This document shows positions 19,101-27,180 of a stretch of DNA of 64,000 nt, in pieces. Numbering within the stretch: the stretch's first letter is position 1; each line of letters starts with the position of its first letter. The notes beneath the pieces are model-generated. The model had not been told where the DNA came from and ran no database searches. It was given only the letters and a program-made list of their open reading frames with translations. The stretch covers positions 2,997,001 through 3,061,000 of the forward strand of contig NZ_CP087999.1 of the NCBI RefSeq assembly GCF_021044625.1, written 5' to 3'. Source of the DNA: Geomonas sp. RF6. GTDB taxonomy: Bacteria > Desulfobacterota > Desulfuromonadia > Geobacterales > Geobacteraceae. Both the position numbers and the translations under genes were made by a program.

Positions 19101-19907
19101 GGAGAGCTCCCCCTGCATGGCGGCGTGGACAAGCATCTGCGTATCGGTCACCAGCCCCTTTACCGCGCCGATCGTTCTGTTCACCGAGGTGGCGAGGTGG
19201 TGGAACTCGTCCTTCCCCGCGCACTCGGCGGTCGCGGAGAGGTCCCCCTCGGAGGCCTTTTGCAGGACGTTCATGATGTGGCTGATGGGGTTGCAGATCC
19301 TTTTGGCGAAGATGAAGGCGGCGACGCTGCTGAAGGCGAGAAGAAGGAGCGCCCCCCCGAAGATCTGCACCCCGATCTTCTTGTATTCTGCCAGAAACTC
19401 CTTCTTCTGCACCCCCACGTACATCGCGCCTATGATCTCACCTTTGGGGTTTTTGATCGGCTCGTAGGCGCCGAGGAAGGGGGTGCCAAAGACGACGGTT
19501 TCCCCGACAAAAGGCTTCCCCTCCTTGAAGAGGGTATCGTATGCCGCTCCGGTGAGCTTCGTCCCGACCGCTCGCGTCCCCTGCTCGGTGACCACGTTGG
19601 TGGCGACACGGACGTCCCCCATGAAGATGGTGGCGGTGCCGCCGCCGAGCTCCTTCAACTTGTCCGGGATCTCGTTGTTGTCGTTGATCACGTAGTTCCC
19701 GACCATGAGCTTGTTGTTGACGATCCTGTACTGCGATCCCCTGGCGGCGAGAAGCTCCTTCATGGTCTTCAGCTGGACTTCCCGCGTCTTGACCGCCTTT
19801 TCCATGCCGTTGTAGTACACCTGCCGCATGGCTATGCCGGCGCATGCCACCACGGAGAGTGCAACTACAATGACGTTGAAAAGTATGAACTTGTGGCGCA
19901 ACAGCAT
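16110..19907 (-). CDS. Methyl-accepting chemotaxis protein with Cache sensor, poly-HAMP array and PAS domain
   Basis: A 1265-residue chemoreceptor, about twice the usual length. Membrane helices near residues 8-28 and 182-204 flank a periplasmic Cache-type sensor ([39 protein letters not shown]). A long series of HAMP-like repeats covers about 205-745, with recurring units such as SRGEIPEKI and [12 protein letters not shown] domain (about 750-860, beginning [12 protein letters not shown] and containing several Cys) precedes a last HAMP and the signalling domain. The hairpin tip [21 protein letters not shown] is near 1070-1090. It should sense a periplasmic ligand and possibly redox state through the PAS, and control CheA. 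A sigma-28-type promoter is upstream. I saw no CheR-tethering pentapeptide at the C-terminus. Confidence 0.93.
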   Translation of the reverse strand: MLLRHKFILFNVIVVALSVVACAGIAMRQVYYNGMEKAVKTREVQLKTMKELLAARGSQYRIVNNKLMVGNYVINDNNEIPDKLKELGGGTATIFMGDVRVATNVVTEQGTRAVGTKLTGAAYDTLFKEGKPFVGETVVFGTPFLGAYEPIKNPKGEIIGAMYVGVQKKEFLAEYKKIGVQIFGGALLLLAFSSVAAFIFAKRICNPISHIMNVLQKASEGDLSATAECAGKDEFHHLATSVNRTIGAVKGLVTDTQMLVHAAMQGELSRRADASRHEGEFRTIIEGINGTLDSVVAPIVSASERIDELSRGEIFEEIVDGYQGEYAPLKDSLNRLRAVNEAMRADVRALCIASYEGDLSARVNPEIHSGFYAKIVGGLNNIFENLSAPLLVSTSYIEKISRGEIPEKITEEYRGDYNGIKESINHFVDSMGALRGELGSLIGAVASGNLEVAGDVAAFEGEWAKIVSGMNELIDGFRTPIIMIAGYLDNISKGEVPEKIAEEYNGAFETIRDNLNHCIDGLGGLVEANAILQRMALNDHSCKVEGEYLGIYHEVGSAVNMVRERLLSAATTANLIARGDLSNLEVYRAVNGGTGRRSEHDTFLPALIGMMEAIQAMLDDVNLLTEAAIAGNLTTRADAEKHQGHFRHIIEGFNSALDAIVGPFYSATEVLCRIGMGEIPEPIEAEFQGDFNDVKESLNSCIANVNGLLTDVNLLVEAAIEGRLTFRADASRHHGDFGRIVEGMNSAIGTLVGHLDSMPAPAMIVDRDLTIQYMNHVGAQVGGKTPEQLVGTKCYDHFKTTDCHSDNCACFRAIRDGRQASSEATARPGGNELEVAYTGVPLRDSHGNVIGAFEVVSDQTAVKKAARVAQKVAEFQTAETAKLNEGLEKLALGDTSIVLSVGAADADTEQVQQVFGKIYGAVNGLADALKHVTRLAREIAAGDLTVSVEERSERDELMQALGGMVRKLMEVVGEVKVAAENVANGSREMSISAEQMSQGATEQAASAEQASASMEEMSSNIKQTADNASQTEKIAVKSAEDAQEGGKAVAATVAAMKEIASKIGIIEEIARQTNMLALNAAIEAARAGDHGKGFAVVAAEVRKLAERSQRAAGEIAKLSVSSVEVAERAGSLLATILPDIQRTADLVQEISAASREQDSGGEQINKAIQILDQVIQKNAASAEEMASTATELSSQASQLQSAVDFFQIHGQRLAPLRQQTPKRRAEAAPASKELPRGGTPCPKKVNGYDYMLEDKLHLDDSFERY

Positions 19908-20003
19908 GATGAGACTCCTTCTCCTGGCGTGATGCCCGTCGACTCGTGATTTCTTTGGCTCGCTACCGCTTGAAGGAGAGGAGGGGGCGCGGCGTTAACC
20001 TCT

Positions 20004-20030
20004 TTATCGGCGAAAGCCTGACACCCTTAA
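20004..20030 (-). promoter_or_regulatory. Sigma-28 (FliA) type promoter of the chemoreceptor gene
   Basis: On the minus strand the -10 box is GCCGATAA, an exact match to the flagellar sigma consensus. It is preceded at 15 bases by TTAA where the consensus has TAAA (TTAAGGGT block at 20023-20030). It lies about 100 bases upstream of the chemoreceptor start. Chemoreceptor genes are classic sigma-28 targets. Confidence 0.65.
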
Positions 20031-20130
20031 GGGAAATATTGATTACACTATGTTAACGGGTGGGAGGACGCGCAATGGATGGAGGGAGCGTGGCAGGACG
20101 CCGGCGGGGCAGTTTTTGTGGAGATGCGGG

Positions 20131-20432
20131 GGAGCGTGGGTACATTGCCACGAAGCACTGCAGAAGGCCTAACGTTCCCCCCTTTGCGAAGGGGGGGCAG
20201 GGGGGATTTGATCTTCAAATTTCCTCCAGGACCGCCAGCCCGGTAACAGTACATCTAGGTCGTCGAACAGCAGTGCTGCGGCAGTCTAAACATCAACGAC
20301 ATAGGCCCCACCAGTTTTTGGAAAGTGGAACGAAAGAAATTGCTTGCGACCACAGCAGTTGCGCACTTTGTTGCAGGACGGTTCCGGCCAAGTCAAATCC
20401 CCCCTGTCCCCCCTTCGCAAAGGGGGGGACGT
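20131..20432. repeat. Palindrome-bounded module with decayed DUF559 gene (copy 1)
   Basis: Inverted end repeats (20173-20209 and 20395-20432; cores CCCCCCTTTGCGAAGGGGGG and its reverse complement) bound about 185 bases of cargo. The outer flank from 20131 (GGGAGCGTGGGTACATTGCC) recurs at 30350, 37452 and 39395. Read on the minus strand, the cargo gives AQLLWSQA and, after a frameshift, AYVVDV then a stop. This matches the N-terminal half of DUF559 proteins, which belong to the VSR/PD-(D/E)XK nuclease superfamily. It is a pseudogene remnant. The surrounding gap 19908-20541 has no intact gene. Confidence 0.6.
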
Positions 20433-20503
20433 AATCGTTGCCATTCCTTGAGGGCACACAGTGAACGGTCGGGGCGGGTGCCTTCATTTCGCTGAAGGCG
20501 AAG

Positions 20504-20532
20504 GGGGACTGGCACCTGCGGAGCCAGTCCCC
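20504..20532 (-). terminator. Hairpin at the 3' end of the exopolysaccharide locus
   Basis: GGGGACTGGC and GCCAGTCCCC form a perfect 10-bp stem with a 9-base loop, just downstream of the beta-barrel gene stop at 20542. The T tract is weak (CTTCGCCTTC), so termination efficiency is uncertain. Confidence 0.55.
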
Positions 20533-20541
20533 TCGCGTTGA

Positions 20542-21765
20542 TCAGTAGCGGTAGGCGACGGAGGCGGTGACGGTGTGGTCGGTGAAGTCGAACCCTTCTA
20601 TGTCGGAATCCCTGCTGGAATAGGTGTAGTCGAGATTGAGGGTGAGCCTGTTGATCGGCGCCCACTCCACTCCGGCGCTCGTCTCGTTTATGAAGTCGCT
20701 TCTGTTCGGTGCGCTCGATTCGGGAAGCGCCTCGTAGTCCTTCCACATCAACCTCTCCAGGGCGGTCGCCTTCACCTTCTCCGTTACCTGGTAGTTCACG
20801 CCGAGGGAAAAGGTGTTGGTGACGCTGTAGATCCAGTCGGTGTACGTCTCCTCGTAGATCTGCCGCTCCCCGCCGATGAGGAGGCGCGTCTTGTAGGTGA
20901 GGCCGTAACTCCCCTCAAGGGCCGCGATGACGCCGCTGAAATCCCGCTCCGGGAAGTCGTCGTGGCGGCGGGAAAGGTAGCCGAGGTAGGTGGATACTGA
21001 GGTGCGGGGGGAGACTGTCTTGTTGAAGCCGATCCGGAAGGAGTCGCCGGTGTTGTCGCGCTTCAGCGTCTCCCCGTCCACAAAAGTCCCTTCCCGGAAC
21101 GTCCTTTCGTCGTGCTCGTAGGTGCCGTAGGTCTGGGCGGTGGGGGAGATCTGCCAGGTGATCGTGCCGGTATAGATGTCGGCGTCGTATTCGCTGACGT
21201 TGTACGTCTCCAGCGAGTACGCCACCTCCCTCCTGCGGTACCCGGCCTCCAGTGTGAGGCCGATGGGGAGCTGATACCCGGCGAGGAAGCCGTAACGGTA
21301 GGTCGTCCGTATGTTCTGCTGGGGGTTCGTGTACTCGGTCCTCGGCTCGGGCGCGCTGGTATAGCCGCCGTCGAGCTTCAGGGTCCACTTCTGCAGGAGG
21401 CTCAGGTTCGCCTTGCCGCTCACCTCGTCCCGGTCGGCGTCCTCCTGCGTGTAGTGGCTGAAGCGGATGAAATCCCTCTTCAGCATCGCCTCGAACGACT
21501 GGTGGCTGACGGTGTACCTGAGCGCGGTGCCGATGGTGAAGATCGTGCTGAAATCGCTCATCTGGTCGTCGCCGAGGAGCGCCGCGAGCTGGCCGGAGTC
21601 TTCCACCCTGAAAACGTTGCTGTCGTACGTTTCGCTTACAGAAGCGAAAGGCTTGAGGACGTCCCCCAGAAAGGCGCAACTCGCCTCATCCGCCCCCAGA
21701 AAGAGGGGCGGAAGGGCGAGTGCGAGTGAAACAGCTCCCTTGCAGCAGCTATGTAGGTTTAGCAT
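20542..21765 (-). CDS. Outer-membrane beta-barrel protein of the exopolysaccharide locus (EpsL/BBP2-like)
   Basis: A 407-residue protein with an N-terminal export signal and then alternating polar/aromatic strands throughout, ending in VAYRY with a terminal aromatic residue as in outer-membrane barrels. About 16-18 strands are plausible. It resembles the large beta-barrel proteins (EpsL or beta-barrel porin 2 type) that accompany exosortase-linked exopolysaccharide operons. A role in polymer export or surface retention is an inference from context. It overlaps the upstream sugar transferase by 7 bases, so the pair is translationally linked. It is the last gene of the locus. Confidence 0.75.
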   Translation of the reverse strand: MLNLHSCCKGAVSLALALPPLFLGADEASCAFLGDVLKPFASVSETYDSNVFRVEDSGQLAALLGDDQMSDFSTIFTIGTALRYTVSHQSFEAMLKRDFIRFSHYTQEDADRDEVSGKANLSLLQKWTLKLDGGYTSAPEPRTEYTNPQQNIRTTYRYGFLAGYQLPIGLTLEAGYRRREVAYSLETYNVSEYDADIYTGTITWQISPTAQTYGTYEHDERTFREGTFVDGETLKRDNTGDSFRIGFNKTVSPRTSVSTYLGYLSRRHDDFPERDFSGVIAALEGSYGLTYKTRLLIGGERQIYEETYTDWIYSVTNTFSLGVNYQVTEKVKATALERLMWKDYEALPESSAPNRSDFINETSAGVEWAPINRLTLNLDYTYSSRDSDIEGFDFTDHTVTASVAYRY

Positions 21766-23171
21766 CCTGTGCCTCGCACCACGGTCAAGAAGGTGCGGGC
21801 GATGATCTTCAGGTCAAGAGCCACACACCAGTTGTCGATGTACTCGAGATCCAGTTTCATCCAGAAGTTGAAGTCCTTGTTGTTGCGCGCCACGACCTCG
21901 TGGATGCAGGTCATGCCGGGGCGCATGCTGAGGCGCCTCCTCTGCCAGCGCTCGTATCTCTGCACCTCCGCCGGCAGCGGCGGGCGGGGCCCCACCAGCG
22001 ACATGTCCCCCGCTATCACGTTCAGCACCTGGGGGAGCTCGTCGAGGCTCGTCTTTCTCAGGAACCTGCCGATGGCGGTGATGCGCGGGTCGTTCTTCAT
22101 CTTGAAGGCGGGCCCCTCCAGCTCGTTCTGCTTGCGCAGTTCCGCGAGGCGCGCCTCGGCGTCCACCACCATGGTGCGGAACTTGAGGATCCTGAAGGGC
22201 CTGCCGCGCAGGCCGACGCGGACCTGGCTGAAGAAGATCGGCCCCTTCGAGGTCAGCTTGATGGCGAGCGCGATGAAGAGAAAGATCGGCGAGATGGCGA
22301 TCATTCCCAGCGTGCAGAAGGCGATGTCGAGCGTCCTTTTCAGGGTGAGGAAGACGAAGTCCTTCGGCGTGGAGTCGAAGGTAAGAAGGGGAATCCCTTC
22401 GATCTCCCTGATCCCGGGCTTCGCGATGGCGGTGTCGAAGAAGTCGACGGCGATCGTCGCCTTCACCCCGACCTTCTCGCATACGCCTATGTACTTGTCG
22501 AGCCGGTCGAAAAACTGCCGCGGCATGATGAAGACGACCTCGTCGACCACGTTCTCGTCGAGGATCTGCGCCATGTCGTCGAAGGTGCCGATGACCTGCC
22601 CCTTGCCGACCGCTTTCCCCTGCATCTCCGGCTCGTCGATGAAGCCGAGGATGCGCACCCCCCACTCGGGGTGGGACTCGATGACGTTGGCGAACTTCAG
22701 CGCGCGGGGGCCGGAGCCGACCACCAGCATGACCCTCTGGTTCACGCCGGTCTTCCACACCTTCCGCATGATGAGAAAGATCACCAGCTTCTCCATCATC
22801 ACCGTAGTAGAGGCGAGCCCGAAGAAGATGAGGAGGAACGGGCGGGAGAGTATCCCCATGTTGAGGAGGTAGGCCGCGGTGGCGCAGGCGAGGGTAGCGA
22901 CGAGGGAAGCCTCGAAGACCCCCCAGAAGATGTGGCCGAACCCCTTCTCCCGCATGGAGTCGTAGGCGCCGAAGGCGCGCAGCAGCATGATCCACATCGG
23001 CAGCACCACGATCATGAGCTGCAGGTTTTGCTCGAGGGGGGGGAGGGGATGCAGGAAGCCTACTACCATGTAGTCCCTGACCATGTAGGCGACGGCAAAC
23101 GATACCGCCACCAGCAGCGCGTCCACGCCGAAGATGAATTTTTTTAGCAGTGCGTACTGCTCCTGAAGCAT
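21759..23171 (-). CDS. Exopolysaccharide polyprenyl glycosylphosphotransferase (initiating sugar transferase)
   Basis: A 470-residue WbaP/EpsB-type enzyme that moves a sugar-1-phosphate onto undecaprenyl phosphate to start each repeat unit at the inner membrane. Four N-terminal membrane helices (about residues 10-120) lead to a Rossmann-like CoA-binding segment (MLVVGSGPRALKFANV). A fifth helix (SPIFLFIALAIKLTS) and the bacterial sugar-transferase core follow, with FRILKFRTM, KTSLDELPQ and VGPRPPLP. All core motifs are intact. The sugar is unknown. It lies between the Alg13-like gene (153 bases upstream) and the beta-barrel gene. Confidence 0.9.
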   Translation of the reverse strand: MLQEQYALLKKFIFGVDALLVAVSFAVAYMVRDYMVVGFLHPLPPLEQNLQLMIVVLPMWIMLLRAFGAYDSMREKGFGHIFWGVFEASLVATLACATAAYLLNMGILSRPFLLIFFGLASTTVMMEKLVIFLIMRKVWKTGVNQRVMLVVGSGPRALKFANVIESHPEWGVRILGFIDEPEMQGKAVGKGQVIGTFDDMAQILDENVVDEVVFIMPRQFFDRLDKYIGVCEKVGVKATIAVDFFDTAIAKPGIREIEGIPLLTFDSTPKDFVFLTLKRTLDIAFCTLGMIAISPIFLFIALAIKLTSKGPIFFSQVRVGLRGRPFRILKFRTMVVDAEARLAELRKQNELEGPAFKMKNDPRITAIGRFLRKTSLDELPQVLNVIAGDMSLVGPRPPLPAEVQRYERWQRRRLSMRPGMTCIHEVVARNNKDFNFWMKLDLEYIDNWCVALDLKIIARTFLTVVRGTGC

Positions 23172-23324
23172 GCCGAGAGCTCCTTATCGCCCCGAGCCCC
23201 CGCTTCTGCGGCGGCTACGGCGTTAGAATTTTAACAGGTATGGGCGCGCTTGCAGCGCGCTTTGCTATCTATGGTCCCCCCCTCAGCGAGAGGGGGGACG
23301 AATGTGCAGGGAGGAGTGCGGCTT

Positions 23325-23855
23325 CTAGTGCCGCAGCCACCCGAAGGCGAGCTTCTTCGGCGCGAGCCTCGGCTCGACCTCACCCATGATCGCGCTTCTC
23401 AGGTTGTTGATGAACTGCGGGTCGGCGCTGTCGCTGATCTCTCCGGTCTGGGAAAGCTGCAGCTCCCCTTCCAGATACCTGGAGACCTCCTGCTCGGTCC
23501 AGGCCACCGTGATCCCGCGGCGCACGCCGAGCCACTTTGCCGTCGCCATCTGGTGGTCGTTGCGGTGTTCCCCCTGCGCGGCGACGCGCGGCAGGATGAG
23601 AATCGGCTTCTTGTACTTCAGCGCGGTGATGATGGAGCCCATCCCGGCGTGGGATACGATGAGGTCCGCCTGCCTGAAGCGGCGGTCAGCCTCGTCCGGC
23701 GCCACGAAGGGAACCGTCTCTATGTGCGCTGCGCGCATCTCGCTCGGGCCGACCTGGGCGAAGACCTCCACCTCGGGGTGGGCACCTGCCCAGTCGTCAA
23801 CCGTCCTGATCAGCCTGTCGAAAGGAAGTTGGGTACCTACCGTTACGAAAATCAT
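23325..23855 (-). CDS. PssE/Alg13-like glycosyltransferase catalytic subunit
   Basis: A 176-residue GT28 C-terminal-domain protein. It starts MIFVTVGTQLPFDRLI and has the donor-binding region IVSHAGMGSIITALKYKKP and then PRVAAQGEHRNDHQ, all typical of Alg13/PssE. Such proteins carry the UDP-sugar site and need a membrane-bound Alg14/PssD partner. That partner is encoded directly upstream as the C-terminal half of the 486-residue protein. The start is fixed by an ATGA overlap with that gene's stop (23852-23855), so the two are translationally coupled. The likely reaction is transfer of the second sugar onto the lipid-linked intermediate. Confidence 0.85.
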   Translation of the reverse strand: MIFVTVGTQLPFDRLIRTVDDWAGAHPEVEVFAQVGPSEMRAAHIETVPFVAPDEADRRFRQADLIVSHAGMGSIITALKYKKPILILPRVAAQGEHRNDHQMATAKWLGVRRGITVAWTEQEVSRYLEGELQLSQTGEISDSADPQFINNLRSAIMGEVEPRLAPKKLAFGWLRH

Positions 23856-25312
23856 AAAACGCTCCCTATGTAGTGCGGTCCCTGCGGGGTTGCCAGGTGC
23901 TCCCACTGGGTGAGCCACAGGTCCGCGACCCTGCGTGCGTGTTTCCCGGAGGAGGACATCGTCTCGGAGTTCGCTATGCTGTCGATCCAGATCGTCCTTG
24001 CGCCAATGAGCTTGCCGAAGAGAAGTGCCGCGAAGCCGGGGGCAGCACCGGTGGTGACGATGACGTCCGGGCGCACCCTCAGTACCTTCAGCGCCACCTG
24101 CAGAAACATGATGGCGAGAGAGATCTTGTCCCACATGTTGGCGTCACGCACCGTGTGGATCGGCTTGCCGACCTCCTTGGCGTAGGCGGCGTTGGTGCCG
24201 ATGAACTCCAGGGACATCCCCTCAAAAGCGGGGCGCAGGCGCATGAGCTGGACCCAGTGCCCGCCGCCGGAGGCGACCGCGAGGACCTTCCGCTTCCCTT
24301 TCTGCATCTTTTTCGCTTCCACCGTGCGGGTAACCGTTTCCATGAGAGCGTCGCCGCGGGTAGAGCGCCACCTGCCGGTGATCTCGTCCCGCTGTGCCAG
24401 CACGGCTCCCTTCAGCTCCTCAAGGCGCCCCATGACTTCCTTCGCGCCGGAGGCGATCCCCTCGGCGGTGTCCTTTACAAAGACGCTCCCAGCCGGGAAG
24501 AGGCGGCGCAGGGTGCTCGTGTCGGAGACGACCATCGGTTTACCCGCACCGACTGCCTCGCCGCAGACGCTGAGCTGAATGCCGTCGAACTTCGTGAGGG
24601 CGATGACCGCGTCGCACCCCATGATCAGGCTGTCGAAGTCGCAGGTAGGGAGAAAGCCTACGAAGTGGACGTTCTTCGGCGCGTTCCTGATGAGCGACTC
24701 GTCGCGACAGTTGCGGGTATTGCCGGTGATGAGGAATGACATCTCCGGCAGCTGCGCCGCTCCCTGCATCAGTTCCACCAGCGGCTCGTCCTCGTTGAAC
24801 GATGCCGGGAAGACGAGCCAGGGGCGCGGGATCTCCGGGAAGAGGGGGCGCGCCTCGACTTTCTCAAAGGACGCCGGCGGATCCTCCACCACGGAGAGCT
24901 TCTCTCTCGGCACCCCGAGGGCAAGCGCCTGGTCCATGACGTCGTCGTTGTGCACCAGCACCACGTCGCAGCGCTTCAGCTGCGAGACCCCCAGCGGAAA
25001 GGCGCTCCAGGGGCGCCGGAACATCTTGTTGTGGCAGTCGGCGATGATAGTCGCCTTGCGGTTCACCAGGATCCGGTAGGCGAGCGCCACCCACAGGAGC
25101 GGGACCTGCGGGAGCTGGATCCACACCACGTCCGCCCGCTTTTCGCGCAGCACCTGCAGCGTCTGCCACCCGTTTCTTACGTACTGCATCCCTTTGGAGA
25201 AGAGGCCGGTGCGGCGCTTTATCGGGAGGAAGAGGAGCTCGAAATCGCAGTGCGGGGCCATGGAGACCTGCCTGCGCTGAAATGTCGTCCAGGCTACGTG
25301 AATCTGTTTCAT
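23852..25312 (-). CDS. Fusion of a GT4-like glycosyltransferase and a PssD/Alg14-like membrane subunit
   Basis: A 486-residue, two-part protein. Residues 1 to about 325 resemble GT-B retaining glycosyltransferases (GT4): RADVVWIQLPQVPLLW, a DVVLVHNDDVMDQALALG segment, PRPWLVFPASFNEDEP, and an ALTKFDGIQLSVCGEAVGAG acceptor/donor loop. Residues from about 333 are Alg14/PssD-like: VLAVASGGGHWVQLMRL, VIVTTGAAPGFAALLFGK and IWIDSIANSE. The natural catalytic partner, the Alg13/PssE-like protein, follows with an ATGA overlap. It probably catalyses two successive sugar additions on the cytoplasmic face of the membrane. Separate proteins are the usual arrangement. Confidence 0.85.
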   Translation of the reverse strand: MKQIHVAWTTFQRRQVSMAPHCDFELLFLPIKRRTGLFSKGMQYVRNGWQTLQVLREKRADVVWIQLPQVPLLWVALAYRILVNRKATIIADCHNKMFRRPWSAFPLGVSQLKRCDVVLVHNDDVMDQALALGVPREKLSVVEDPPASFEKVEARPLFPEIPRPWLVFPASFNEDEPLVELMQGAAQLPEMSFLITGNTRNCRDESLIRNAPKNVHFVGFLPTCDFDSLIMGCDAVIALTKFDGIQLSVCGEAVGAGKPMVVSDTSTLRRLFPAGSVFVKDTAEGIASGAKEVMGRLEELKGAVLAQRDEITGRWRSTRGDALMETVTRTVEAKKMQKGKRKVLAVASGGGHWVQLMRLRPAFEGMSLEFIGTNAAYAKEVGKPIHTVRDANMWDKISLAIMFLQVALKVLRVRPDVIVTTGAAPGFAALLFGKLIGARTIWIDSIANSETMSSSGKHARRVADLWLTQWEHLATPQGPHYIGSVL

Positions 25313-25343
25313 AGGTAGTTCCTTGTTCGATTTTATTCACCTG

Positions 25344-25506
25344 ACCCCATCCCCACCCTGCCCCTCCCCTTGAAAGGGAGGGGACGTTGGGGCTCTTGCT
25401 GTCGTGGATAGGGGCGGTGCAGCTACTTCAAGTGTTCTTTTTGCTTTCGTTCATCCTTCCTCCACCTCCCTCCCTTTCAAGGGGAGGGTCGGGGTGGGGA
25501 TGGGGT
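25344..25506. repeat. Pair of inverted GC-rich palindromes inside the exopolysaccharide cluster
   Basis: Two GC-rich repeats in opposite orientation fill the 194-base gap between the polymerase gene and the glycosyltransferase fusion: one at about 25344-25387 (CCCCATCCCC...CTTGAAAGGGAGGGGACG) and one at about 25467-25506 (CCTCCCTTTCAAGGGGAGGG, then GGTGGGGATGGGG). They could fold into a long mRNA hairpin. No gene is visible. Confidence 0.6.
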
Positions 25507-27180
25507 TCAGGTCCACGACCCCGTCGGCCGTGCCGGAAGGGCCCAGCTCTCCCCCCGGAGCGGCTGAACCTGCTCCGGTACCTGCTCCGCTACCCGCTCG
25601 CCGCGCGGCACCACCAGCGACATGAGCCAGAAGATGGTGAGGAGATTCGGTGCCACCCCTACGGCTCCCGCCTCGGAGAAGCCGGTGATGAGGACGAAGA
25701 TGAAGGCGGCATCGGCCATGTCGTTCGGCCTCTTCACGAAGTCGCGCAGCTGCAGCAGGATCACCATGACGATGCACAGCGCCCCCACCGCGCCGGTGGT
25801 CACCAGCGCCTGCAGGAACATGTTGTGCGCCGAGGTCGTGGTCCAGCCGAAGACGGTCCAGAAGCCGCTGGAGATGAGGAGCTTCGTGGAGCCGTAGCCG
25901 TAGCCGAGGAGCGGCTTCTTCTCGATGGCGTTCCAGACGAAGTGCCAGATCGCCGTCCGCCCGGTGAGGGTGGTGAGCTCGCTGAGCGAGCCGTGCCGGG
26001 AAAAGACGCTGATCAGCCGGTCCCAGTCCACGTTGGCGAGGATCATGGCGAAGAAGGTCGTCAGCACGCCGATAGCCCCCCACAGCATGAGGAGGATGCG
26101 CCTGCGCAAAAAGACGATGGCGATGGCGGCGATCACCCCGGCAAGCGAGGTCCGGCTCCACGACATGAGAAGGGAGACGACCGCGCTGAGAGCGATGATG
26201 GCGATGTCCGGACGCCAGAACTTCACCTGCTTGTCGCGCACCGCGAAGAAGATGAAGAAAAGTGCGATGGCGGCGGTGCGACCGAGGTTGTTCGGGGAGC
26301 CGGTGAGCCCGCACAGGCGCGGCGTGGAGCCGTTCTCCAGCTGTGCCACCGCGATGCTCGGCATGACTGCATAGAGGGCGAGGGCGCTCGTGGTGAGGAG
26401 CCCGCAGGCGTAGATCGCCCCCATCCGGAGCTTCGCCATCCCGAGCTTTTGCACCACCACCGCCACGAAGCAGAGGAGCGCGAGGTAGCCGAAGCCGCCG
26501 CCGAAGGTGTAGGTGGGGGTGATGGAGTACACCGTGGAGAAGAAGCTCCAGGTGGCAAAGGCGAGGAGCCACCTGAGGGGAACCGATTCGGCGAGGGCGT
26601 TCTTGATGTGGGAGAAGTTCAGCGCGCCGATCAGGAAGCCTCCCCCCCACAGGACGAGCTTCAGGAGCGTCTGCGCGTCCATCCCGCTGTCCGCCATGTC
26701 CCCGCGGCGCCGGAAGGTGGCGTCGATGGTAAAGGTGATGAGGATGAAGCTCAGGCTGATGGCCCACTCGCGCCCGTGCACCCCTGCGTACAGGATGAAG
26801 CAGGCCACCACCATGGCGGCGAGTCCGACCACGAGCGCCACCATGACCGCATAGCTGTTTATCCCCATGAGGCTGATGAAGAGGCCGAGGAAGAGGGCGA
26901 GGCCGCAGGTCGCGATGGTGAGCTTCGCGGCGCGCGCCTTCTCCCTGAGAGCGACCACCCCTTTCCGCAGGAATGCGGGCCCCTTCGACAGCGGAGCGAG
27001 GTGCTTCGCCAGGGGAGCGAGCGCTCTCGCAAAGGGAGCCGCCACTTTCCGCAGGGGAGAGACCGCCTTGCGCAGCGGGGTTGCCGCTTTCTTCATCATT
27101 GCTGCCGCCTTCCGCGCAGGAGCGGCCACGACAGTCAGGATCTTCCTCATTCCCGTTGCCATTCCTTTCACTCCTCTCAT
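25507..27180 (-). CDS. O-antigen ligase/Wzy-type polymerase with a cationic heptad-repeat N-terminus
   Basis: A 557-residue membrane protein. After about residue 85 it has about a dozen helices and a large periplasmic loop, as in O-antigen polymerase/ligase (Wzy/WaaL) proteins. It contains a GLTGSPNNLGRTAAI motif and an LGYGYGSTKLLIS motif typical of the family. The first 85 residues are unusual: repeated 7-residue units such as TPLRKAV, SPLRKVA, APFARAL, APLAKHL and APLSKGP form a positively charged amphipathic stretch. It should polymerise repeat units in the periplasm. The start codon overlaps the flippase stop in an ATGA (27177-27180), which supports the long form; later in-frame ATGs exist. 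Confidence 0.82.
   Translation of the reverse strand: MRGVKGMATGMRKILTVVAAPARKAAAMMKKAATPLRKAVSPLRKVAAPFARALAPLAKHLAPLSKGPAFLRKGVVALREKARAAKLTIATCGLALFLGLFISLMGINSYAVMVALVVGLAAMVVACFILYAGVHGREWAISLSFILITFTIDATFRRRGDMADSGMDAQTLLKLVLWGGGFLIGALNFSHIKNALAESVPLRWLLAFATWSFFSTVYSITPTYTFGGGFGYLALLCFVAVVVQKLGMAKLRMGAIYACGLLTTSALALYAVMPSIAVAQLENGSTPRLCGLTGSPNNLGRTAAIALFFIFFAVRDKQVKFWRPDIAIIALSAVVSLLMSWSRTSLAGVIAAIAIVFLRRRILLMLWGAIGVLTTFFAMILANVDWDRLISVFSRHGSLSELTTLTGRTAIWHFVWNAIEKKPLLGYGYGSTKLLISSGFWTVFGWTTTSAHNMFLQALVTTGAVGALCIVMVILLQLRDFVKRPNDMADAAFIFVLITGFSEAGAVGVAPNLLTIFWLMSLVVPRGERVAEQVPEQVQPLRGESWALPARPTGSWT

Noticed and set aside
16638-19949. An 1103-codon open frame on the plus strand
   Set aside because: It is antisense to the chemoreceptor. 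Its composition (His/Val/Glu/Asp-rich) is that of a shadow frame and it has no recognisable domain.
20131-20432. An insertion sequence
   Set aside because: No transposase frame and no target-site duplication that I could identify; only decayed DUF559 cargo between palindromes.
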